NCBI GenBank assembly: GCA_030627625.1
Contig: DAOURR010000071.1
Coordinates: 1 to 10,326, forward strand
DNA: 10,326 nucleotides
Reading direction: 5' to 3'
Source of the DNA: UBA3103 sp002365855
Lineage (GTDB): Bacteria; Bacillota; Desulfotomaculia; Desulfotomaculales; Pelotomaculaceae
The position numbers and the translations under genes were made by a program. Under the pieces are notes generated by a model. That model worked only from the letters and a program-made list of their open reading frames with translations. It searched no databases and was not told where the DNA came from. Positions 1 to 5,184 of this stretch are shown here, piece by piece (within the stretch, counting starts at the first letter, position 1; every line of letters starts with the position of its first letter).

Positions 1-186
1 CTTCTTTATTGCTATTTTATAAAGGCCATCTTGAAGGCTTTAGATAACCAAAGAAGCACTGGTTATGTAGTTGTCTGAGATCAGTTTGCGGGATCAGTAA
101 ACTTGTTCAGCAAGCCCTAAGTAAAAAATTTATCATAATTTTCCAACACATTCCGACAATTTATAGCTGTTAGCGACAAAAGTAAA

Positions 187-208
187 GGGGCAGGAGTTGC
201 CTGTCCCC
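187..208. repeat. imperfect GGGGCAGG/CCTGTCCCC hairpin
   Basis: GGGGCAGG (187-194) faces CCTGTCCCC (200-208) across a 5-base loop, with one extra T in the right arm. The arms belong to the same GGGAC/GTCCC family as the other inverted repeats in this window. It is probably a REP-like unit. There is no T-run, so it is a poor terminator. Confidence 0.5.
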
Positions 209-280
209 GGGAAAAGAGACAATCCCATGTCCCTTTGTCAAGATATGTATTATTTTTGTTGGGGTCTTTTCTGCTTTGCT

Positions 281-302
281 GGGTGCAATATGGGTGCAAT
301 AT
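281..302 (+). repeat. two tandem copies of an 11-bp unit
   Basis: GGGTGCAATAT occurs at 281-291 and again, exactly, at 292-302. The second copy runs directly into the left arm of the 13-bp inverted repeat at 302. Function unknown. Confidence 0.7.
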
Positions 303-382
303 GGGGACGTGCCTTATTTTGCATGTTACTATTGACAAATAATAGCAATGAGAGTGTATGTGCAGAAACAGGCACGTCCCCA
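302..382. repeat. perfect 13-bp inverted repeat, REP/MITE-like
   Basis: TGGGGACGTGCCT (302-314) is the exact reverse complement of AGGCACGTCCCCA (370-382). The 55-base centre is AT-rich and holds a smaller CTATT...AATAG inversion. The layout resembles the paired REP or small non-autonomous elements mobilised by REP-associated (RAYT, Y1) transposases, and a remnant of such a transposase appears to lie at 2038-2250. There is no T-run after the right arm, so it does not look like a terminator. The link to a transposase is inference. Confidence 0.6.
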
Positions 383-446
383 ATGACGACGCAATGACGA
401 CGCGCGTCCCCAATGACGACGATGACGTGGACGCAATGACGTGGGG
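381..446 (+). repeat. degenerate tandem array of CAATGACGACG units
   Basis: Exact CAATGACGACG units lie at 381-391, 392-402 and 411-421. A CGCGTCCC insert separates the second and third. Decayed forms (ATGACGTGGACG, CAATGACGTGG) continue to about 446. The units have no unique spacers, so this is not CRISPR. It looks like slippage or stepwise duplication at the right flank of the 302-382 inverted repeat. Confidence 0.6.
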
Positions 447-448
447 TG

Positions 449-571
449 TGGCTACGGGCTTACCGTCGTTATCAAACCAGGGGTGACCAGTGCCCGTAAT
501 GACATCTGCAGCGCTGTCAAGTTCATTTCCCTGGCAATATCCGCGTAGTTATTCGCAAAGCCATTGGTAGC
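449..571 (-). pseudogene. frameshifted remnant of an unidentified gene
   Basis: On the minus strand, two frames read in sequence give protein-like text. The frame from 571 down reads ATNGFANNYADIAREMN. A frame shifted by one base then reads LDSAADVITGTGHPWFDNDGKPVA down to about 449. The join lies near the GGGAAATGAAC stretch at about 521-531 and fits one inserted or lost base. No start codon or Shine-Dalgarno site belongs to it, and it begins immediately downstream of the kamA-like stop. I do not recognise the family. It may be the tail of a gene whose front was lost when the region was rearranged, or chance. Confidence 0.3.
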
Positions 572-575
572 TGTG

Positions 576-1730
576 CTATGTGGGGATATTAGGAATTGTA
601 GTAATTTCACCTCGATAATTTCGCAGAGTATATTTTTCTTCATCTTTCCCGGCAATGTAATAATCAGGCATTAATGGTATCTTGCCTATATTGGTTGCAA
701 TAACATACATGGGCTGAGCTAAACCGGAAGTATGACCCCTAATGGTATCCCTGATTAGTTCAGCGCCCTTTTCAACCGGGGTTCTAAAATGGTCAATACC
801 AGGGGCCGGTTCTAAATAAAAAACATAATATGGCCTGATTCTTATGTTTAACAATTTTTGATGCAGTTCCTGAAATGATTTTTTGTCATCATTGATGCCT
901 TTTAGCAGCACGGCCTGGTTGCCTACATTAACTCCGCAGGTTAATAAGTCCCATACTGCCTGTGCAGTTTTTTCCGTTATTTCTCTGGCGTGATTGCATT
1001 GCGTATTGAGCCAAATCGGCACTTTATGATATCCTCCCAGGACCCTTTGCAGCCCTTTGGTAATGCGGTGGGGAAGTACTACCGGCAATCTGCTGCCAAA
1101 TCGGATCATTTCTATATGGGGTATTTCTCTAAGTTTACGAACTATGTATTCAATCTTGTCATCTGGGAGAAGTAAAGGGTCCCCACCTGTTACCAATACT
1201 TCTCTAAGTTCAGTGTGTTCTCTAATCCATTCCAGTCCTTCATCGACATCAAATCTAAGCTGTAATGATTTATCTACTACCAATTCTTTGCGGAAACAGT
1301 GCCTGCAGTAAATACCGCATATATTCACAACCGTAAAGGCAATTCGGTCATGATACTGCCTGGCTATAGTATCCGGCCGGTCTTCATCTCCTGCTCTATT
1401 CTCCTTATATACCAGGTAATTTTCGATCCCATAGCGATTTTGCTGTTCATGCATGGAAGGCACAACCTGTTTCCTGATCGGACAGTTGGGATTTTCCGGA
1501 TCCATTAAAGATGCGAAGTAGGGGGTAGTTCCCCATTTAGCCGTAGTATTATTTATGGCTTCTTCTTCCTCGGGTGTTACATTAATGTATTTTTTCAATT
1601 CTTCTAAAGTATCTACCTGGTTTCTTATTTGATACCACCATTCTTCTATATTATCGGTATTGATGCGGTGATATCTTTTGACTTCTTCTACCAGGGGTTG
1701 GGTCACAGGTTGGTTATGTACTTGTTGCAT
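576..1730 (-). CDS. KamA-family radical SAM, PLP-dependent aminomutase (lysine 2,3-aminomutase-like)
   Basis: This family uses S-adenosylmethionine, a [4Fe-4S] cluster and pyridoxal phosphate to move an amino group between neighbouring carbons of an amino acid. The 384-residue protein carries the cluster motif CGIYCRHC (Cys138, Cys142, Cys145), the TGGDP SAM-binding stretch (181-185), the PVVLPHRIT segment (216-224) and Lys350 at the place of the PLP lysine (Lys337 of the Clostridium subterminale enzyme). Asp281 matches one lysine-binding Asp (293). The second (Asp330) falls in VIATNIGK, which has no acid and is two residues shorter. The protein ends just before the zinc-binding cysteines found in classical lysine 2,3-aminomutase. 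The ATG at 1730 has AAAGGA ten bases upstream. It stands alone and is more AT-rich than the liv operon. The family is sure; the substrate (lysine, glutamate or another) is open. Confidence 0.9.
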   Translation of the reverse strand: MQQVHNQPVTQPLVEEVKRYHRINTDNIEEWWYQIRNQVDTLEELKKYINVTPEEEEAINNTTAKWGTTPYFASLMDPENPNCPIRKQVVPSMHEQQNRYGIENYLVYKENRAGDEDRPDTIARQYHDRIAFTVVNICGIYCRHCFRKELVVDKSLQLRFDVDEGLEWIREHTELREVLVTGGDPLLLPDDKIEYIVRKLREIPHIEMIRFGSRLPVVLPHRITKGLQRVLGGYHKVPIWLNTQCNHAREITEKTAQAVWDLLTCGVNVGNQAVLLKGINDDKKSFQELHQKLLNIRIRPYYVFYLEPAPGIDHFRTPVEKGAELIRDTIRGHTSGLAQPMYVIATNIGKIPLMPDYYIAGKDEEKYTLRNYRGEITTIPNIPT

Positions 1731-2037
1731 ATTCTTTCTGTCCTTTTCACTTTTTTTGTTCCTTTAGAACGATAGTATGCCCCCGGGTGGTGTAGGAAAT
1801 GATGAGGCTACACTAATTTTAAATTGCTGTTGTATCTTACGGATAATAAGGGCAGGACTGGAAGTCTTTCATGGGCTTACAGATGGCATCGGCGTGTTGG
1901 AGTTTATTAGTTTCTCTGAAAAGGGAAACAACGTAAAGCTTAGTAAAATCAAGATTTTAATGTTCCGGGTATGGCATGTGGGTTATGTAGTAGGGATATA
2001 TTGTTCATAATGCATATGTTATAATTGTTGTAAATAA
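1731..2037. other. intergenic stretch without recognised gene
   Basis: This is the upstream region of the kamA-like gene (minus strand). Apart from that gene's AAAGGA ribosome binding site (complement of 1741-1746), I found no clear promoter pair, operator or RNA fold. A 77-codon plus-strand frame (1777-2010) resembles nothing known, has Cys- and Gly-rich low-complexity text and no Shine-Dalgarno site, so I do not call it a gene. Confidence 0.5.
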
Positions 2038-2250
2038 TCGGGAGGCTTATATGTAGAAAAAGACTTTATGGATAGTGATATAATAGATATTTTTTCACAA
2101 CACAGCATCTCAAACATAAACCAATTACTTTGGCTTGAAAAACACAAAAGGGATGAAATTATTAAAGTCATAAAGTCAATAGAAGGTGTGACAGTCAGGT
2201 AATTATCAAGATTAACTGGAATATCTAAGAGTACGATTGATAGGATATAG
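2038..2250 (+). pseudogene. remnant of REP-associated (RAYT/Y1-type) transposase, C-terminal part
   Basis: Read in one frame, this stretch gives SGGLYVEKDFMDSDIIDIF at the left and IIKVIKSIEGVTVR at the right. An in-frame TAA (2200-2202) follows, then LSRLTGISKSTIDRI and a TAG at 2248-2250. Changing that TAA to CAA (Gln) restores a typical helix-turn-helix, VRQLSRLTGISKS, of the kind that closes many Firmicute REP-associated tyrosine transposases (COG1943 relatives). The N-terminal catalytic domain with the HUH motif and Tyr is gone: an in-frame TAA lies just upstream at 2035-2037. It lies next to a cluster of GGGACA repeats (2253-2349), as expected for such an element. The family assignment is from memory of motif style, not a search. 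Confidence 0.55.
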
Positions 2251-2252
2251 GG

Positions 2253-2349
2253 CACTGGCATTTAGGACATTGGCATTGCATTCCAGTGGGACACAGTGAG
2301 CGCAGGGGTGTGCAGCGCAGTGGGACAAGGGACCTGTCCCCCTGTCCCA
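2253..2349. repeat. cluster of GGGACA/TGTCCC REP-like repeats
   Basis: CACTGG (2253-2258) and CCAGTG (2283-2288) form an outer inverted pair. CAGTGGGACA occurs twice in direct orientation (2284-2293, 2319-2328). TGGGACAAGGGAC (2321-2333) faces GTCCCCCTGTCCCA (2336-2349) in a 12-bp hairpin with one bulge. The hairpin ends 8 bases from the stop codon of the minus-strand ABC ATPase gene and could stop or protect its transcript, although no T-run follows. Its place beside the transposase remnant suggests a REP unit of that element. Confidence 0.6.
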
Positions 2350-2357
2350 GGGACTGG

Positions 2358-3101
2358 TTAATTAATTGCAGAGCCCACCAGGGCGGCTACTGTATTATTG
2401 GCGGGGCGAGAAAAAATCTCCTGGTACACGCCTCTCTGGATTATACTGCCTTGATGCAGCACGGTGACGCTGTTTGCAAGGGGCGGTATCTCGTTGTGAT
2501 CGTGGGTAACGATAATGGTGCTGATTTTCGTTGACCTTAGAATGTCACCCAGCTCAAGGATCAGGCTCCTTCTGGTGGGGTAATCCAGCGCGGGGAAAGG
2601 TTCATCCATAAACAGTACCTCCGGGTTCAGTGCGAAGGCTCTGGCGAGGCTTGCCCTCTGGGATTCTCCACCTGACAGGAAGCGGATGGAACGGTGCGCC
2701 AGGGATTCAATCCCGAAGATTTTCAGCCATTTGTGAACCCTGTCATCAATTGCACTCTTCTTATATCCCCTGATTAAAAGCCCGGATGCCACATTGTTGT
2801 AGACCGTTGTGTTCAGCAGGAGAGCTTCTTGGAAAACTACGGCCATTTTCCTCCGAAAGTCCAGCTCTTTTTTGTTTGTTACTTTCTCCCCGCGTATAAA
2901 TAATTCACCGCTATCGGGCTTCTGCAGGAGCGCCAATACCTGAACAAGTGTGCTTTTTCCAGAGCCGTTTTCTCCTATCAGGGCCATTACTTCCCCGTAG
3001 TTCAGGTAAAAATGGCCCACATTAAGAATCTGTTTTTTGTTTTTTACCAAGGCAATATTGTTGGCCTCAATGGCATATGCGCTGATTATTCTCACCTCCA
3101 A
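2358..3101 (-). CDS. ABC transporter ATPase, probable molybdate/tungstate uptake (TupC/ModC-like)
   Basis: This is a cytoplasmic nucleotide-binding subunit that would power an oxyanion importer. In 247 residues it has Walker A GENGSGKST (43-51), the Q-loop Gln91, signature LSGGE (142-146), Walker B VLFMDEP with Asp166-Glu167, D-loop ALD (171-173) and H-loop His200. It ends at LVGSAIN, where ModC/TupC-type proteins often read FVG.EN and continue, so it is short or cut. The substrate call rests on style and on the Moco-type riboswitch in its leader. No permease or binding-protein gene adjoins it, so partners must be elsewhere or lost. The start is unsure: the listed first codon is TTG, and a strong GGAGGTGAG lies inside codons 1-4, pointing to a start a few codons downstream (ATC or ATT). 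ABC ATPase is sure; the substrate is moderate. Confidence 0.85.
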   Translation of the reverse strand: MEVRIISAYAIEANNIALVKNKKQILNVGHFYLNYGEVMALIGENGSGKSTLVQVLALLQKPDSGELFIRGEKVTNKKELDFRRKMAVVFQEALLLNTTVYNNVASGLLIRGYKKSAIDDRVHKWLKIFGIESLAHRSIRFLSGGESQRASLARAFALNPEVLFMDEPFPALDYPTRRSLILELGDILRSTKISTIIVTHDHNEIPPLANSVTVLHQGSIIQRGVYQEIFSRPANNTVAALVGSAIN

Positions 3102-3152
3102 TACGGGCTTTGTATTCTATGTCAGAGTTTCTATATTGCGGATGTTAAATTT

Positions 3153-3199
3153 AAAAGAAAAAACGCCAGACAGCACATTTGGAAAAAGGCCGCCGGGCG
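3153..3199 (-). terminator. intrinsic terminator in the Moco riboswitch leader
   Basis: On the minus strand CGCCCGGCGGC (complement of 3189-3199) pairs with GCTGTCTGGCG (complement of 3164-3174) with one mismatch and two G-U pairs. The stem is followed by six U (complement of 3158-3163), then a C and four more U. Its left arm includes CCCGGCG, which can instead pair with CGCCGGG inside the aptamer (complement of 3249-3255). The two structures exclude each other, as in a transcription-attenuation switch. Confidence 0.6.
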
Positions 3200-3325
3200 A
3201 CATACATCCCTTAGCCACTCCTTTCCGCAATGGGAGGCGCGCTTGTTTCCCGGCGCACCCTTACCGGCCGGTGAACCATAGCAAACGCCTTTAGGTCCAT
3301 AGGCTCGGAGAGACATTTTTGTCAT
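3188..3325 (-). ncRNA. Moco (molybdenum/tungsten cofactor) riboswitch
   Basis: The minus strand carries the landmarks of the Moco RNA motif in the usual order. CTCCGAGCC (complement of 3302-3310) is followed by GGTTCACCGGCCGGTAA, GGGTGCGCCGGG, GCGCCTCCC and GGAGTGGCTAAGG (ending near 3209). CTCC/GGAG and AGCC/GGCT form the outer helices, and the GGCCGGT region is the tetraloop-receptor-like arm. Known members sit before moaA-type cofactor genes and molybdate/tungstate transporters. Here it precedes an ABC ATPase by about 90 bases, with an intrinsic terminator between. The aptamer is recognised from memory of the motif; the ligand (Moco or its tungsten form) and whether binding turns the gene off or on cannot be read here. 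A 64-codon frame across it is a by-product of its GC-rich arms. Confidence 0.75.
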
Positions 3326-3412
3326 TATTCTAGAAATATTCGATTTTTCCTGCCGCTGCTTAATAATTCGTTAGTGTTAATAAATAGGGACAGGCAGCGC
3401 TCCATTTTTTTC

Positions 3413-3441
3413 TTGACTTGGCGCCGGGGTACTGCTATCAT
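3413..3441 (+). promoter_or_regulatory. sigma-A-type promoter of the T-box/liv operon
   Basis: TTGACT (3413-3418) and TATCAT (3436-3441) are separated by exactly 17 bases. Transcription would start near 3448-3450, about 25 bases before Stem I of the T-box leader. No competing promoter of this quality is seen before the operon. Confidence 0.75.
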
Positions 3442-3471
3442 AAATCACATAAGCATAACATTTAAAAATGA

Positions 3472-3750
3472 TGAAGGGGAAAAGTAGCCGGGCTCCAGCA
3501 TTTCAGGGAGGAAGCGCCGTGACTGGAAGCGTTTCTACTGCATGATCCGTTGAAGTTCTCCCCGGAGTTGACCGGCTGAAACCAATTGGAAAGTAGGCTG
3601 GTACGGAAGCTTCTACCGTTAAAAAGAAGGGGGTATAAGGAAAGGTTTCCCGTACCCTGCTGTAAGAGTGGGCTTTTTTTTTTGAAGCCAACTAGGGTGG
3701 TACCGCGAAATACTTTTCGTCCCTAACAGGCGAGAAGTTTTTTTATTTGG
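3472..3750 (+). ncRNA. T-box leader (Stem I to first terminator), specifier probably UUC (Phe)
   Basis: The T-box binds uncharged tRNA and prevents early termination. GGGGA (3476-3480) pairs with TCCCC (3559-3563) at the base of Stem I. AGTA (3483-3486) and GAA (3552-3554) form the specifier-loop S-turn. AGGGAG (3505-3510) and ACTGGAAGC (3522-3530) match the distal AG-bulge and loop boxes. By the usual GAA-N-codon spacing the specifier is TTC (3556-3558, Phe); GTT (Val) or CTC (Leu) result if the spacing differs by a base or two. Stem II is ACCGGC (3571-3576) with GCTGGT (3597-3602), holding TGAA/AGTA. Stem III is GGCTT...AAGCC (3671-3689). The antiterminator has AGGGTGGTACCGCG (3694-3707) pairing to CGTCCCT (3719-3725). 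UGGU at 3698-3701 fits a tRNA with discriminator A. Confidence 0.9.
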
Positions 3751-3787
3751 GCCACCAGCGCAGGTCAGTGGGTTTCCCGTACCCTGC
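3644..3787 (+). repeat. 17-bp direct repeat marking a T-box module duplication
   Basis: The exact 17-base sequence GGTTTCCCGTACCCTGC lies at 3644-3660 and again at 3771-3787, just before Stem III of each antiterminator module. Together with the repeated AAC-GGGTGGTACCGCG box, TTTCGTCCC and TTTTTATTTGG tail, it shows that about 105 bases of leader were copied in tandem and then diverged. Confidence 0.8.
3712..3744 (+). terminator. T-box terminator 1
   Basis: ACTTTTCG (3712-3719) pairs with CGAGAAGT (3731-3738), with an inner CCT/AGG and one U-G pair, and is followed by seven T (3738-3744). Its left arm includes bases used by antiterminator 1, so the two folds are exclusive. Confidence 0.85.
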
Positions 3788-3873
3788 ATTAGTGGGTTAG
3801 TTAATAACCAACCGGGGTGGTACCGCGGAAGTCCGCAGCTTTCGTCCCCGCGAAGGCTGCGGATTTTTTATTT
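3771..3873 (+). ncRNA. second T-box antiterminator module without its own Stem I
   Basis: Only about 20 bases separate terminator 1 from this unit, too few for a Stem I. It holds a Stem III (GGTTA...TAACC, 3795-3810 region), the box GGGGTGGTACCGCG (3814-3827) with UGGU at 3818-3821, and CGTCCCC (3843-3849) to close the antiterminator. It can therefore contact the tRNA acceptor end but not the anticodon, and must depend on the Stem I at 3476-3563. Partial duplications of T-box modules are known but uncommon. Confidence 0.85.
3831..3869 (+). terminator. T-box terminator 2
   Basis: A 14-bp stem of GTCCGCAGCTTTCG (3831-3844) with CGAAGGCTGCGGAT (3851-3864) has a 6-base loop, G-U pairs only at two places and six T at 3864-3869. 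It is stronger than terminator 1 and competes with antiterminator 2. Confidence 0.9.
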
Positions 3874-3992
3874 GGTCAGGGATGTTTTTGCAGCCCCTGC
3901 AAGGGAGGTGAACAGCTTTCTTTACCCAGCGTAATGCAGGCATAATTTTGATAAATGCTTTTCAAAAACTAATTTTTAAGGAGGAACAAGTT

Positions 3993-5180
3993 TTGAGAAA
4001 AAGGATTAAATTACTGGCTGGTCTGGCGGTCCTAATAATAACAGCGGGTCTGCTGCTGAGTGGCTGCGGCGGGAAAGATACTGGCGCCAAGGCAGGAGGA
4101 GACAAGGAGCCTTATAAAATTGGCGCTGTCATCGACATCAGCGGCCCCTCTTCATCACTGGGAATTCCGGAGCGAAACACCCTCCAGATGCTGACAGAAA
4201 AAATTAACGCGGCAGGCGGTATTAACGGCCACCCCCTGGAGTTAACCATATTGGATAACAAGAGCGATGAAACCGAAGCTGTGCTTGCGGTAAAAAAACT
4301 GATTGACCAGCAGAAGGTGCTGGCAGTGATAGGATGCAGTTCAAGCGGACCTTCAATGGCCATGATCGACACGGTTCAAAAAGAGAAAGTCCCGATGATT
4401 TCCCTGGCGGCGGCCAGCAAGATTGTGGAGCCTGTTCAGGAAAGGCAGTGGGTTTTCAAAACGGCCCAAAGCGACATTGTCGTCGTCAACAGGCTGGCCG
4501 GCTACCTTAAGGAAAAAGGACTTAATAAAATCGCCTTTCTGTATATGAACAACGCTTATGGTGACGGCGGCAGGATAGCTTTCACCGCAGCTGCCGAACC
4601 CGCCGGGCTGCAGATTGTGACCGAGGAAAAGTTCGAGGCCACCGATGTAGACATGACTCCCCAACTTACCAGGGTTAAGGCCAGTGGGGCACAGGCAGTC
4701 GTAATCTGGGCGATACCGCCCTCAGCCTCTATCGTAACAAAGAACTTTAAGGATCTCGGCCTGTCAATTCCCCTGCTGCACAGCCATGGTGTGGGCAACC
4801 AGAACTTCATCGATTTGGCGCAGGGCGCCGCAGACGGAGTGATTCTTCCCATCGGAAAGCTTACCGTGACCGGGCAGATACCTGACAGCGACCCGCAGAA
4901 GGAAGTTCTGGCCACCTATATTGATGAGTACAGTAAAAAATATAACTCTTCGCCCAACTCTTTCGGAGGCTATGCCTGGGATGCTTTTTACCTGCTTATA
5001 AATGCCATTGAAAAAGCCGGCCCCGACCGGGCGGCCATTCGTGACCAGCTTGAAAAGACCGAGAACTACATCGGTGTCTCCGGGGTGTTCAACATGTCGG
5101 CAACTGATCATAACGGGCTGAAGGAAGATTCCATGGTTAATGTCAAAATTGAAGGCGGTCAGTGGAAACTATTAGAATAA
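3993..5180 (+). CDS. LIV-type ABC transporter substrate-binding lipoprotein (LivJ-like)
   Basis: This extracellular receptor would capture an amino acid or related carboxylate for the permeases encoded next. The TTG at 3993 is chosen because AAGGAGGAAC lies just upstream and the product then begins with a textbook lipoprotein signal: MRKRIK, a hydrophobic run, and the lipobox LSGC with Cys25 as the lipidated residue. An earlier in-frame TTG (3948) would add 15 residues before the signal and is rejected. The 395-residue protein has the type I periplasmic fold of Peripla_BP_6. IGAVIDISGPSSSLG starts lobe 1, GCSSSGPS (104-111) sits where the family holds the ligand's carboxylate and amino groups, and YGDGG (179-183) lies in the second lobe. 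It is the first gene after the T-box leader. The family binds Leu/Ile/Val but also aromatic acids, amides and urea, so the ligand is not set by homology. Confidence 0.93.
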   Translation: MRKRIKLLAGLAVLIITAGLLLSGCGGKDTGAKAGGDKEPYKIGAVIDISGPSSSLGIPERNTLQMLTEKINAAGGINGHPLELTILDNKSDETEAVLAVKKLIDQQKVLAVIGCSSSGPSMAMIDTVQKEKVPMISLAAASKIVEPVQERQWVFKTAQSDIVVVNRLAGYLKEKGLNKIAFLYMNNAYGDGGRIAFTAAAEPAGLQIVTEEKFEATDVDMTPQLTRVKASGAQAVVIWAIPPSASIVTKNFKDLGLSIPLLHSHGVGNQNFIDLAQGAADGVILPIGKLTVTGQIPDSDPQKEVLATYIDEYSKKYNSSPNSFGGYAWDAFYLLINAIEKAGPDRAAIRDQLEKTENYIGVSGVFNMSATDHNGLKEDSMVNVKIEGGQWKLLE

Positions 5181-5184
5181 TGGG

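Larger units (their letters stand above)
1..451. other. gene-free stretch rich in short repeats
   Basis: No reading frame here looks like a known protein. Bases 1-183 are AT-rich with no recognisable signal. A frame open from base 1 to a TGA at 76-78 could be the tail of a gene outside the window, but nothing supports it. From about 184 on, the DNA is built from GGGGAC/GTCCCC-type inverted repeats and 11-bp tandem units, listed separately. The open frames that cross it on both strands run through these repeats and have no ribosome binding site worth naming. Confidence 0.6.

Noticed and set aside
1..78. Open frame from the window edge to a TGA, possible gene tail
   Set aside because: Twenty-five open codons occur easily by chance and the residues match nothing I know.
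381..446. Short regular repeats that could suggest a CRISPR array
   Set aside because: The units are 11 bp, mostly without spacers, and no cas gene is present.
1777..2010. 77-codon plus-strand frame
   Set aside because: It has no ribosome binding site, no recognisable motif and low-complexity composition.
3131..3325. 64-codon minus-strand frame upstream of the ABC ATPase gene
   Set aside because: It coincides with the Moco-type riboswitch, whose conserved RNA landmarks explain the sequence better.
3503..3691. Minus-strand frame inside the T-box leader
   Set aside because: The plus-strand RNA structure accounts for every conserved block, and the frame has no start signal.
3903..3934. GGGAGGTG followed by GTG and eight codons (MNSFLYPA), a possible leader peptide
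   Set aside because: The Shine-Dalgarno sequence overlaps the GTG, so it cannot serve it, and the T-box already supplies attenuation. It may be a relic of an older gene start.
3948..3992. Longer start for the binding lipoprotein
   Set aside because: It would place 15 residues before the signal peptide, and the strong AAGGAGGAAC site points to TTG 3993.
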